Source: Mesorhizobium sp.
GTDB lineage: Bacteria; Pseudomonadota; Alphaproteobacteria; Rhizobiales; Rhizobiaceae
Length of the DNA stretch: 64,000 nt
Direction of reading: 5' to 3'
NCBI RefSeq assembly: GCF_024710845.1
Contig: NZ_JANJTZ010000053.1
Location: 222,284 to 286,283 of the forward strand
Below are positions 53,442 to 61,573 of the stretch, in pieces. Numbering within the stretch: position 1 is the first letter of the stretch; each line of letters starts with the position of its first letter. Both the position numbers and the translations under genes were made by a program. The notes below the pieces were generated by a model, which was given only the letters and a program-made list of their open reading frames with translations, was not told where the DNA came from and searched no databases.

Positions 53442-56350
53442 GCCCGCGTCGCGCCAATGCGCCCGGCCGCGTCGACCGCTCGCGCTCGATCCGCTTCTCC
53501 TTCGACGGCAAGATCTACACCGGCCATCCGGGCGACACGCTCGCCTCCGCCCTGATGACGAACGGGGTCACGCTGTTCGGCCGCTCGTTCAAGTATCATC
53601 GCCCGCGCGGCGTCATGACGGCTGGCGTCGACGAACCGAATGCGCTGGTGACCCTCATTCGCGGTGAGATACGCGAACCGAACCTGCCGACGACCCTGGT
53701 CGAGATCTACGAGGGCCTCGAAGCCGTCTCGCAGAACCGCTTCCCGTCGCTGTCCTTCGATGTCGGCGCGGTCAACCAGTTGGGCGGCAAGCTGCTTGGC
53801 GCCGGCTTCTATTACAAGACCTTCATGGGTCCGGTGATCGGACCGCTGAAGGGCACCCGCTTCTGGATGTTCTGCGAGCACTTCATCCGCCGCGCCGCGG
53901 GCCTCGGCCGTGCCGGGACGGCGAAGGACACCGCCCGCTATGAGCGCATGAACGCCTTCTGCGACGTGCTCGTGGTCGGCTCCGGACCCGCCGGGCTCAA
54001 GGCCGCGCGCGAGGCTGCCGGCGACGGCGGCCGCGTCATCCTGCTCGAGATGGACTCGCTGCTGGGCGGCTCGGCCCGCTGGTCGGGCGGACGCATAGAG
54101 GGTGCGGAAGCCGCGCATTGGGTCGACGAGACCGTCTCGGGCCTGCGCGAACTGCCCAACGTACGCACGCTCACCCGCACGACGGCCTGGGGCTACTACG
54201 ACGGCAATACGATCGCGGCGACCGAGCGCGTCGCCGACCACAAGCGCGATGCGGCGAAGGGCGAACCGCGCCAGCGCCACTGGGTGGTCCGCGCGAAGAA
54301 AGTCGTGCTCGCCACCGGCGCCTTCGAGCGCCCGATCGTCTTCCCCGGCAACGACCGGCCGGGTGTCATGCTGGCTTCGGCTGCCGCGCGCTACGCGAAC
54401 GATTTCGGCGTGCTGCCCGGCGAGCGGATTGCCGTTTTTGCCAACAATGACAGCGCCTATGCCAATGCCGCGCTGCTGCGCGACGCGGGTGCGACGATTG
54501 TCGCCATCGTCGACGTGCGCGCCGCGATCTCCGATGAGGCTCGGCGGTTGGCGTCCCAATGCGGCGGCGACCTGCTCACCGGCCACGCGGTGGTTGCGAC
54601 CGAGGGCGGCAAGGGCCTGACCGGCTTCAAGGTCCAGAAGTTCGACGCCGCGACGAACAGCCTGTCCGGCGACGCACGTGTGATTTCGGCCGATCTGCTC
54701 GCCGTCTCGGGCGGCTGGTCGCCGGCGATCCACCTCGCCAGCCAGGCCGGCGCCGGCAAGGCCGAATGGGACGCGACGCTGCAGGCCTTCCTGCCGCCGA
54801 AACCGGCGCAGGACTGGACCGCCGTCGGCACGGCGGCCGGCGACTTCTCGGGAGGGCACGGCCTCGACATCGCCCCTGCTCCGGTCTTCGAGATCAAGGC
54901 CGCCGGCAAGGCCTTCGTCGATCTCCAACACGACGTGACCGCCGACGACGTGCGCCTTGCCCACCGCGAAGGTTTTATCTCGGTCGAACACCTGAAGCGC
55001 TACACCACGCTCGGCATGGCGACCGACCAGGGCAAGACCTCCAACGTGCCCGGCCTCGCGATCATGGCCGAGGCCCTGGGCAAGCCGATCCCCGAGGTCG
55101 GCACGACGCGCTTCCGCGCGCCGTTCTCGCCCGTGTCGATCGGCGCGATCGGCGCCGAGCGCATCGGCGATTTGCGTCCCGACCGTCTGACGCCGATGCA
55201 CGACTGGCATGTCGAACAGGGCGCGAAGATGTATCCGGCAGGCCTGTGGCACCGGCCCGCCATTTACGGCGCCCCGGGCGAGACGGTAGAACAGGCATAT
55301 ATCCGCGAGACGAAGGCCACGCGGTCGGCCGCCGGCATCGTCGACGTCTCGACGCTCGGCAAGATCATGGTGCAGGGGCCGGACGCCGCCGAGTTCCTCG
55401 ACCGCGTCTACACCAACCTGTTCTCGACCCTGCCGGTGAACAAGGCGCGCTACGGGCTGATGCTGCGCGAGGACGGCATCGCCTATGACGACGGCACCAC
55501 CTGGCGTCTGGCCGAGCACGATTTCCTCATGACCACGACGACGGCGAACGCCGGCAAGGTCATGCAGAACCTCGAATATTTCCTCGACGTCTACTGGCCG
55601 GAACTGAAGGTGACGCTGACCTCCGTCACCGACGAGTGGGCGGGCGCATCGATTGCCGGACCGCGCGCCCGCGAGATCCTGGCCGCCTGCGTCACGGGCA
55701 CTGCGGTCGACACTGAAACGCTGCCCTTCATGGGCATCGTGCGCGGCGAGGTGGCGGGCGTGCCGGTGATGATCTGCCGCCTCTCCTTCTCCGGCGAGCT
55801 CGCCTACGAGGTCTATTCCGGCGCCGGTCACGGCCAGCAGGTGTGGGATGCGCTGATCGAGGCGGGCCAGCCGTTCGGCATGGTGCCTTACGGCCTGGAA
55901 GCGCTCGGCACGATGCGCATCGAGAAGGGCCATGTCACCGGCGCCGAGATCGACGGCCGCACCACCGCGCGCGACCTCTATCTCGACTGGATGCTGTCGA
56001 AGAAGAAGCCCTTCATCGGCGCGGCGATGATGGACCGCGAAGGCCTCGTCGACGAGAACCGCATCCGCCTAGTCGGCCTCGTCTCGCTTGACGGCCGCCC
56101 GCTCAACGGCGGCGCGCATCTGGTCGAGCACAACGACCCGGCAGCGCTGCGCGATTCGATCGGCCACATCACCGCCGTCTGCTTCTCGCCCTCGCTGGGC
56201 AAATATATCGGCCTCGCGCTGGTCAAGGGCGGCAAGAAGCGGCACGGCACCCGCGCTTATGTCTCCGATCCGCTGCGCGGCCGGTTCGGCCCGGTCGAGA
56301 TCGTGAGCCATCACATGTTCGATCCCGAAGGGAAACGCATGCATGGTTGA
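53438..56350 (+). CDS. soxA: Sarcosine oxidase alpha subunit
   Basis: A 970-residue alpha subunit. The N-terminal 2Fe-2S-like fold without cluster (FDGKIYTGHPGDTLASALM) is followed by a NAD(P)-binding Rossmann segment (VLVVGSGPAGLKAAREAAGD near residue 180) and the central disulfide-oxidoreductase-like domains. The C-terminal ~370 residues are GcvT-type folate domains (YIRETKATRSAAGIVDVSTL; FSGELAYEVYSGAG). It binds NAD and tetrahydrofolate and couples sarcosine demethylation to methylene-THF formation. Its end overlaps soxG by eight bases. Confidence 0.95.
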   Translation: MSPRRANAPGRVDRSRSIRFSFDGKIYTGHPGDTLASALMTNGVTLFGRSFKYHRPRGVMTAGVDEPNALVTLIRGEIREPNLPTTLVEIYEGLEAVSQNRFPSLSFDVGAVNQLGGKLLGAGFYYKTFMGPVIGPLKGTRFWMFCEHFIRRAAGLGRAGTAKDTARYERMNAFCDVLVVGSGPAGLKAAREAAGDGGRVILLEMDSLLGGSARWSGGRIEGAEAAHWVDETVSGLRELPNVRTLTRTTAWGYYDGNTIAATERVADHKRDAAKGEPRQRHWVVRAKKVVLATGAFERPIVFPGNDRPGVMLASAAARYANDFGVLPGERIAVFANNDSAYANAALLRDAGATIVAIVDVRAAISDEARRLASQCGGDLLTGHAVVATEGGKGLTGFKVQKFDAATNSLSGDARVISADLLAVSGGWSPAIHLASQAGAGKAEWDATLQAFLPPKPAQDWTAVGTAAGDFSGGHGLDIAPAPVFEIKAAGKAFVDLQHDVTADDVRLAHREGFISVEHLKRYTTLGMATDQGKTSNVPGLAIMAEALGKPIPEVGTTRFRAPFSPVSIGAIGAERIGDLRPDRLTPMHDWHVEQGAKMYPAGLWHRPAIYGAPGETVEQAYIRETKATRSAAGIVDVSTLGKIMVQGPDAAEFLDRVYTNLFSTLPVNKARYGLMLREDGIAYDDGTTWRLAEHDFLMTTTTANAGKVMQNLEYFLDVYWPELKVTLTSVTDEWAGASIAGPRAREILAACVTGTAVDTETLPFMGIVRGEVAGVPVMICRLSFSGELAYEVYSGAGHGQQVWDALIEAGQPFGMVPYGLEALGTMRIEKGHVTGAEIDGRTTARDLYLDWMLSKKKPFIGAAMMDREGLVDENRIRLVGLVSLDGRPLNGGAHLVEHNDPAALRDSIGHITAVCFSPSLGKYIGLALVKGGKKRHGTRAYVSDPLRGRFGPVEIVSHHMFDPEGKRMHG

Positions 56351-56930
56351 GCAAGTGTCTCCCCTCGGCCCCGCCTGGAAATCCGGCCGCCACAACGTGA
56401 CAGGCACGGCGCCGGGCGTGACGCTGGCCGAGACGCGCCCCGGCTCGATCGTCCAGGTCGCCGCCTGGCCGGGCGAGGAGAAGGCGGTCATCGACGCCGT
56501 CCGCGCGGTGACCGGGCTGAAACTGCCGGACGGCGCCGGCGGCGGCATCGCTACCGAGCACAAGGCCGCCTTCGGCTTCGCGCCGGGGAAGTTCATGGTG
56601 GTGACGCAGGTCGAGGGTATCGAGGCGGAACTCCTCAAGGCGATCCCGAACAATGTCGGCACCGTCACCGGCCTCTCCCACGGACGCACCGCGCTCCGCG
56701 TCTCCGGCCCGAAGGCCGAATGGGTGCTCGGCAAGCTCTACGCGATCGACTTCGCGCTGCCGGCTTTCCCCCTCCACGCCGGCCGCTCGACCATGCACCA
56801 CGACGTCTTCACCCAGATCCAGCGCACCGGCGCCGACCAGTTCGACCTCTACGTCTTCCGCTCGTTCGCGCGCTCGTTCTGGACGACGCTGTGCCATGCG
56901 GCCGAAGAGGTGGGATACGAGGTGAGGTAG
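56343..56930 (+). CDS. soxG: Sarcosine oxidase gamma subunit
   Basis: A 195-residue gamma subunit, last gene of soxBDAG. GLSHGRTALRVSGPKAEWVL and a C-terminal FDLYVFRSFARSFW are the usual features. The ATG lies inside the end of soxA, so translation is coupled. The subunit has a GcvT-related fold and stabilises the complex. No glyA, folate or formyl-THF gene follows; the operon ends at a convergent hypothetical gene. Confidence 0.92.
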   Translation: MVEQVSPLGPAWKSGRHNVTGTAPGVTLAETRPGSIVQVAAWPGEEKAVIDAVRAVTGLKLPDGAGGGIATEHKAAFGFAPGKFMVVTQVEGIEAELLKAIPNNVGTVTGLSHGRTALRVSGPKAEWVLGKLYAIDFALPAFPLHAGRSTMHHDVFTQIQRTGADQFDLYVFRSFARSFWTTLCHAAEEVGYEVR

Positions 56931-56952
56931 TTGACCGGATCTGATTTCTACC

Positions 56953-57240
56953 TCAGCGTCTCACTCGCCGGTTGAATGCATCTACCGTTTCACCAAATTC
57001 AGCGATCGCCTTCGATCCCAGTTCATCAAAGTGACCTTTGAGTACCTGGCACGAAAGAAATTCCTCCACTACCGATTTGTACCGCTCAAACTGATTGCTG
57101 CAACTTGTCTGTGCGGTGGGCGAGGAAAACTGACCCAAGGGTTGGACACACCGAGGCGGTGACGGCTTTACGCATTCAGCCAAAGCTTCCTGCTGCGAGA
57201 AGATCAATATGATAGCCGCACCGACCGAATTCGTCCGCAT
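56953..57240 (-). CDS. Small secreted Cys-rich hypothetical protein
   Basis: A 95-residue frame starting at ATG 57240 (a longer start at 57291 is possible): a weak signal peptide, MRTNSVGAAIILIFSQQEAL, then CVKPSPPRCVQ and TSCSNQFERYKSVVEEFLSC with four Cys. GC content is lower than in the flanking genes, which suggests acquired or decaying DNA. Family unknown; likely periplasmic if real. Confidence 0.5.
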   Translation of the reverse strand: MRTNSVGAAIILIFSQQEALAECVKPSPPRCVQPLGQFSSPTAQTSCSNQFERYKSVVEEFLSCQVLKGHFDELGSKAIAEFGETVDAFNRRVRR

Positions 57241-57353
57241 GCAACCGCCGTACCATAATTGCCGTCTGCTCAGAATATTCAGTGCCAACAAGTAGAATGC
57301 AAGGCAGCTTCCCGACCTCAGTCTTGTGAGGCTTGATCTGGTTATGCTGTCCG

Positions 57354-57647
57354 CTACCCCCCGCTGATCGCCGTGATGATGAACACCTCCGCCCCGCGCG
57401 GGATCTCGGTCTCCAGCCTCGCCCTCTCGCCCTCGACAAAGACGTTCATATGCTTGCGGATGGCCGGGCGCGTGTCGCGGATGCGGTCGCCCATGCCGGG
57501 CCAGCGGCGGTCGAGTTCGTCGATCATCTCGGCCACCGTGCGCGCCGACATCTCGACACGGCGCGGCGCGCCCGGGAACAGGTCGACCATCACGCCCTGA
57601 AGCCGCGCGACGATCGGGTGGTCGCCGCTGTTATGGCCGATCTCCAT
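57354..57647 (-). CDS. MoaD/ThiS-like small protein
   Basis: A 97-residue protein with the ubiquitin-like beta-grasp pattern and a C-terminal Gly-Gly (IITAISGG), the site adenylated and thiocarboxylated in MoaD and ThiS. Its start shares one base with the stop of the BNR-repeat gene (TGATG), so the two are translationally coupled. A sulfur-carrier role is inferred from the Gly-Gly; no activating MoeB/ThiF gene is adjacent. Confidence 0.8.
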   Translation of the reverse strand: MEIGHNSGDHPIVARLQGVMVDLFPGAPRRVEMSARTVAEMIDELDRRWPGMGDRIRDTRPAIRKHMNVFVEGERARLETEIPRGAEVFIITAISGG

Positions 57648-58720
57648 CAGTCGATCACATAGGTCTCGACCGACGAGATGGTCGGCAGGTGGTCTGCGAT
57701 CGAGACCCAGTTCTCGCCCTCGTCGGCGCTGGCAAACAGCGTGCCGGTTCCCGTGCCGAAATAGACGCCGGCCGGCTCCAGCCGGTCGGTCGCCATCGCC
57801 TGGCGCAGCACGCCGAAATAGGCATTCTCCTGCGGCAGGCCGTTGCGCAGGTCGGCCCAGGTCCTGCCGCCGTCGCGGGTGCGCCAGACGGCTGCCTTGC
57901 CGTCCGGCACGAAGCGGCCCTTTTCGGCGCCGTTGAGCGGGATGAGGAACAGCGTCTCGGGATCGCGCGGATGCGCGCCCGCCGGAAAGCCGAAGTCAGA
58001 CGGCAGGCCCTCCTCGATGCTCTGCCAGCTCTGTCCGGCGTCGTCCGAACGGTACATGCCGCAATGGTTCTGCTGGTAGAGCCGGTCGCTGCCGGCGGCG
58101 CGGACCAGGTTGTGCACGCACTGGCCGAATTCGGGATAGCGCTGGTCCTCGGGGAAGAAGTCGGCGCGCGTGCCCTTGTTGCGCGGCTCCCAGGTCTTGC
58201 CGCCGTCCTCGGTGTAGAACACGCCGGCCGACGAGATGCCGATCCAGATCCGCTCGGGATCCTTCGGGTCGAACACGATCGAATGCAGGATCAGCCCTGC
58301 CCCGCCCGGGTTCCACTCCGGCCGCGTCGGGTGGTTCTGCAAGCCCTCGATGTGTTCGAAGGTCTCGCCGCCGTCGGTCGAGCGGAACAAGCCGGCTGGC
58401 TGCACACCGGCGTAGAGTTCGCCGTTTCTCGGGGCCACGCTCCACGCCGCCGCCACCGGCTCCTTGCCCGCCTCGTAGGCAAGGCCCTGGCTCGAATGGG
58501 TCCACGTTTCGCCGAGATCGCGGCTGGTCCAAATCGCCGGGCCGAACCATTCGTTGCCACCCGCGCCGTGCAGTGCGCCCGTCGCGGGATCGGCGATGAA
58601 ATGATGGATCGGCCACATGTTGCAGAACGGCCCGCGCAGCGACCATTCCTTGCGCGCCTCGTCGCTCTCGGCAATGAATGCGCCCTTCTTGGTGCCGATC
58701 AGAACCATCACTTTCGCCAT
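57647..58720 (-). CDS. BNR/VPS10-type beta-propeller protein
   Basis: A 357-residue protein with repeated Asp-box motifs: SRDLGETWTHSS, STDGGETFEHIE, TEDGGKTWEPR, SDDAGQSWQSIE, TRDGGRTWADL and ADEGENWVSI, each one blade of a propeller. The first residues (VMVLIGTKKGAFIAES) form a first strand without a signal peptide, so it is cytoplasmic. GGAGG seven bases before the ATG at 58720 fixes the start. It recalls sortilin/glycosyl-hydrolase-like proteins whose enzymatic role is unproven. Its coupling to the MoaD-like gene suggests a joint function. Confidence 0.82.
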   Translation of the reverse strand: MAKVMVLIGTKKGAFIAESDEARKEWSLRGPFCNMWPIHHFIADPATGALHGAGGNEWFGPAIWTSRDLGETWTHSSQGLAYEAGKEPVAAAWSVAPRNGELYAGVQPAGLFRSTDGGETFEHIEGLQNHPTRPEWNPGGAGLILHSIVFDPKDPERIWIGISSAGVFYTEDGGKTWEPRNKGTRADFFPEDQRYPEFGQCVHNLVRAAGSDRLYQQNHCGMYRSDDAGQSWQSIEEGLPSDFGFPAGAHPRDPETLFLIPLNGAEKGRFVPDGKAAVWRTRDGGRTWADLRNGLPQENAYFGVLRQAMATDRLEPAGVYFGTGTGTLFASADEGENWVSIADHLPTISSVETYVID

Positions 58721-58784
58721 GCTCAATCCTCCCATCCGTGACTGCGGGAATTCGTCGCTATCCTGCTTATCCTATGGACTTTTC

Positions 58785-58798
58785 CGTTGATATCAACG
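58785..58798. promoter_or_regulatory. Perfect palindrome, MarR operator candidate
   Basis: CGTTGATATCAACG is a perfect 14-base palindrome between the divergent BNR-repeat and MarR genes, ending 10 bases before the MarR start codon. TTGATATCAA cores are typical of MarR-family sites, so autoregulation and control of the BNR/MoaD operon are likely. Confidence 0.7.
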
Positions 58799-58808
58799 TA
58801 ATCGAGGC

Positions 58809-59267
58809 ATGACCTTAGACAAGCTGCCGGCTCCTGACATTCTCACGACGCTGCATGTGCGCGACACATGCCTGTGCCTGCATGCCCAGCGCGCGGCTCG
58901 GGTTCTCGCCCGCCGCTTCGACGAGGCGCTGCGCCCGGCGGGTCTCACCAACGGCCAGTTCTCGATGCTGATGTCGATGAACCGCCCGGGACCGGTTAGG
59001 ATGCGCGACGTGGCAACACTTCTCGGCATGGACCGCACGACGGTGACGGCAGCGCTGAAGACGCTGGAAAAGCGCGGTCTGGTGACGACAGAGCCCGACC
59101 CGGAGGACCGCCGCGGCCGCCTGCTGGTGCTGAGCGCGGCCGGCCGCGAACGGCTGGCGGAGGCCTTGCCGATCTGGGTGGAGACCCACCGCGCAGTGGA
59201 GGCGCCGCTCGACGAGCCGGGTCTGCTGCGGACCCAACTCAACGCCCTCGCCGCCAGTGGGCGCTAG
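58809..59267 (+). CDS. MarR-family regulator
   Basis: A 152-residue MarR regulator: the winged helix spans LTNGQFSMLMSMNRPG, MRDVATLLGMDRTTVTAALK and RGLVTTEPDPEDRRGRLLVL. Several Cys near the N-terminus (RDTCLCLH) could make it redox-responsive. GAGG is only one base from the ATG, so the true start could be leaderless or slightly different. It is divergent from the BNR/MoaD pair with a palindrome between. The ligand is unknown. Confidence 0.88.
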   Translation: MTLDKLPAPDILTTLHVRDTCLCLHAQRAARVLARRFDEALRPAGLTNGQFSMLMSMNRPGPVRMRDVATLLGMDRTTVTAALKTLEKRGLVTTEPDPEDRRGRLLVLSAAGRERLAEALPIWVETHRAVEAPLDEPGLLRTQLNALAASGR

Positions 59268-59284
59268 CGTCCAGCGCCAACGAG

Positions 59285-60112
59285 TCAGAAGCGGCCCTGG
59301 TTGGCTGTGGCCAGCACGTCGAGCGCATCCGAGTCGGGCACGAACGTGCCGCCGGGCGCTGCGCGCCGATAGGTGACCGAGATTGTCCGCCGCGTCGCCT
59401 CGAGCCTGGGCTCACCGCACTCCTCTTCGCCGGGCACCGTCTCGATCGCGACGGTGACGACGAAGGCGTCGGGGCCAGCGGGCAGGAATGCCGGTCGCTG
59501 CGTCGACACCCCCGCGCAGGATTGCTCGTTGAAGGTCGAGACCGTGTCGACCAGCTCCAGCCGCCCCTTGTCCAGGCTCAGTACGGCATGCGTGACATAG
59601 GCCTGGTTGCTGTTGAAATGCGTGCTGGTCGTCACGACCAGTCCGTCACGCTCGGGCGACAGCCCCGTCTCGGCAAAGCCGGTGTGACGATCAAAGGCAA
59701 CATCGGCCGCATCGGCCAGGCGCGGGCGGCCCGACAGGTCGAACAGGGCCAGCGGCGCCAGCCCCTCGGCGAAATCCGCATAGCTGCCGAGATCGATGAG
59801 CATGAGGGCGAAGCGGCGATCCGGCGCACCAAAGGCGATGACCGGCACGCTGGCGAGCGGAAACCGTTCCGGCGTCGCGCCGCCATAGTCGGCCGCGGCA
59901 TGGCGAAGCTCGATCAGCCTGGAGCCCGAATAGCCGCCTTGGGCCTCGGCCAGATCAGGTACGAGCTGACGCACGAGATCGGCATAGGTAACGCCGGGCG
60001 CGGCTTCGGCGTCCAGCGATACGGACTGCTGCGCATCTGCCCGGACCGTCTGCGAAGCGCCGACCGCCACCGCGAAAAGAAGTCCGACCGCAACCAGGGC
60101 GCGCCGGTTCAT
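59285..60112 (-). CDS. Secreted hypothetical protein
   Basis: A 275-residue protein with signal peptide (MNRRALVAVGLLFAVAVGAS, cleavage near VRADA). The mature part is beta-rich, with two Cys (EQSCAG, EEECGEP) that may pair. I do not recognise a family. It follows the nitroreductase gene by only four bases on the same strand, so the two are probably co-transcribed. Function is unknown. Confidence 0.65.
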   Translation of the reverse strand: MNRRALVAVGLLFAVAVGASQTVRADAQQSVSLDAEAAPGVTYADLVRQLVPDLAEAQGGYSGSRLIELRHAAADYGGATPERFPLASVPVIAFGAPDRRFALMLIDLGSYADFAEGLAPLALFDLSGRPRLADAADVAFDRHTGFAETGLSPERDGLVVTTSTHFNSNQAYVTHAVLSLDKGRLELVDTVSTFNEQSCAGVSTQRPAFLPAGPDAFVVTVAIETVPGEEECGEPRLEATRRTISVTYRRAAPGGTFVPDSDALDVLATANQGRF

Positions 60113-60116
60113 CCTG

Positions 60117-60827
60117 CTACCGCACGAAGGTGACGAATTCGTCGAGTGAGGCGCGTTCCGTGCGAAAGCTGTTTTCGGGCTTTGAAACGTCTTCGTAGCC
60201 GATCGCCATGCCGCAGGTGATGATCTCCTCGTCGGGAATGTCGAGCACCGGCCGGATCTGCTTGTGGTAGGGCGCGAACGCCGCCTGCGGGCAGGTGTGC
60301 AGGCCTCTGCCTCGCGCCGCGATCATGATCGATTGGAGGAACATGCCGTGATCGATCCACGAGCCCTGGTTCAAGCGCCGGTCGATGGTGAAGATCAGCC
60401 CCATCGGCGCGTCGAAGAACACGAAGTTGCGGTCGTGCTGCGCCCGCATCTGGTTGACGTCGCGCTTGGGGATGCCGAGCGCATCGTAGAGCGCGAAGCC
60501 GACCGCGCGGCGGCGCGCATAGTACGGCTCGAAGAACTTGTCCGGATAGTATTTGTATTCGTCCCAGGCGATCTTCTCTGCGCGGATGCCGGAGTTCAGC
60601 ACCGCGTCGGACACCGCCTTCAGCCTCTCGCCGGTGACGACATAGACTTTCCATGGCTGCATGTTGGTGCCCGACGGGGCGCGGGACGCCACGGCGAGGA
60701 TGTCGCGGATCGTCTCCTCGTCGACCGGGTCGGGCAGGAAGGCGCGGACGGACCGCCGCGACGTGATCGCCTCGTCGACGATCGCGGTCTCGTCGACGAT
60801 GTCCGGCTTCATCTGGGGTGCTGCCAT
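60117..60827 (-). CDS. Nitroreductase-family flavoprotein
   Basis: A 236-residue NAD(P)H-dependent nitroreductase-fold protein. AITSRRSVRAFLPDPVDEET opens the family fold, with Arg residues that bind FMN phosphate; SRAPSGTNMQPWKVYVV is the second FMN segment and DHGMFLQSIMIAARGRGL the dimer helix; ITCGMAIGYED is near the C-terminus. The ATG at 60827 is preferred; the very long upstream frame is antisense to the XRE gene. It is divergent from the XRE-cupin gene. The substrate is unknown (nitro compound, quinone or ring hydrogenation). Confidence 0.86.
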   Translation of the reverse strand: MAAPQMKPDIVDETAIVDEAITSRRSVRAFLPDPVDEETIRDILAVASRAPSGTNMQPWKVYVVTGERLKAVSDAVLNSGIRAEKIAWDEYKYYPDKFFEPYYARRRAVGFALYDALGIPKRDVNQMRAQHDRNFVFFDAPMGLIFTIDRRLNQGSWIDHGMFLQSIMIAARGRGLHTCPQAAFAPYHKQIRPVLDIPDEEIITCGMAIGYEDVSKPENSFRTERASLDEFVTFVR

Positions 60828-60921
60828 CGAACGGCCTTTCGCCTCTGTGCCGCCTGCCGCTTTCGAAAGCAGGGAATTCAGCAATTCGCATGGCCGGACC
60901 GCATTTCGCAACCCCTGTGCC

Positions 60922-60992
60922 ATTCGTGAAATTCGGCTTGATTTTTTCACGTGCGACGTGAATATGAAAACCGTGAGCCAGATTTCACGAAT
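60922..60992. promoter_or_regulatory. TTCACG operator cluster at the XRE-cupin start
   Basis: TTCACGT-GCG-ACGTGAA at 60946-60962 is a perfect seven-base inverted repeat directly before the ATG at 60964. It is flanked by ATTCGTGAAAT (60922-60932) and its exact reverse complement ATTTCACGAAT (60982-60992, inside the gene). Four half-sites with a TTCACG core give a symmetric array around the promoter/start, typical of strong autorepression. Confidence 0.72.
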
Positions 60993-61563
60993 TCCCCGGG
61001 AACAACCGCCTCGTATCCGGCATCTCGCGTCGGATTTGCGTGCTTTGCGCAAGGCGCGAGGCATGACGCTCTCGGAACTCGCGGCCCGCGTCGGCCGATC
61101 GCTCGGCTGGGTAAGCCAGGTCGAGCGCGGCATTTCAAGCCCGGCAATCGCCGATCTGCGGGCGTTGGCGACCGTATACGGCGTGCCGCTCAGCCTGTTC
61201 TTCGCCAATGATGATGGGCCCGACGCCGAGCGCGGCGTCATCGTCCGCGCTGTCGGCCGCCGGCGGTTGGGTTCCACCGATACGGGGCTAGTTGAGGAAC
61301 TCCTGTCACCCGACCTCGGCGGCAGTTTCGAGATCCTGCGCTCGGAATTCGCGCCGGGTGCTGTTCTGGACCGGCCGTCGCTGCGCGCGACCGAGGAGGC
61401 CGGATACCTCGTGTCGGGCCGGTTCGAGATCGAAATCGACGGCGTCTGGCATTCGCTGAAGGAAGGCGATTCGTTCCGCTTCCACGAAAAGCCGTTCCGG
61501 TGGCGCAATCCGGGCACGGTGCCGGCGGTCGTCATCTGGGTCGTCTCGCCGCCGGTCTATTGA
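60964..61563 (+). CDS. XRE-cupin transcriptional regulator
   Basis: A 199-residue regulator with an N-terminal helix-turn-helix (ALRKARGMTLSELAARVGRS; WVSQVERGISSPAIADLRAL) and a C-terminal cupin domain (VLDRPSLRATEEAGYLVSG; LKEGDSFRFHEKPFRWRNPG) for ligand sensing. It lies ten bases before the DMGDH-like gene and is divergent from the nitroreductase gene; the operator cluster overlaps its start. This gene order (XRE-cupin then DMGDH-type oxidase) argues that it senses the oxidase substrate or product. Identity of the ligand is unknown. Confidence 0.88.
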   Translation: MKTVSQISRIPREQPPRIRHLASDLRALRKARGMTLSELAARVGRSLGWVSQVERGISSPAIADLRALATVYGVPLSLFFANDDGPDAERGVIVRAVGRRRLGSTDTGLVEELLSPDLGGSFEILRSEFAPGAVLDRPSLRATEEAGYLVSGRFEIEIDGVWHSLKEGDSFRFHEKPFRWRNPGTVPAVVIWVVSPPVY

Positions 61564-61573
61564 GGAGGAGTGC

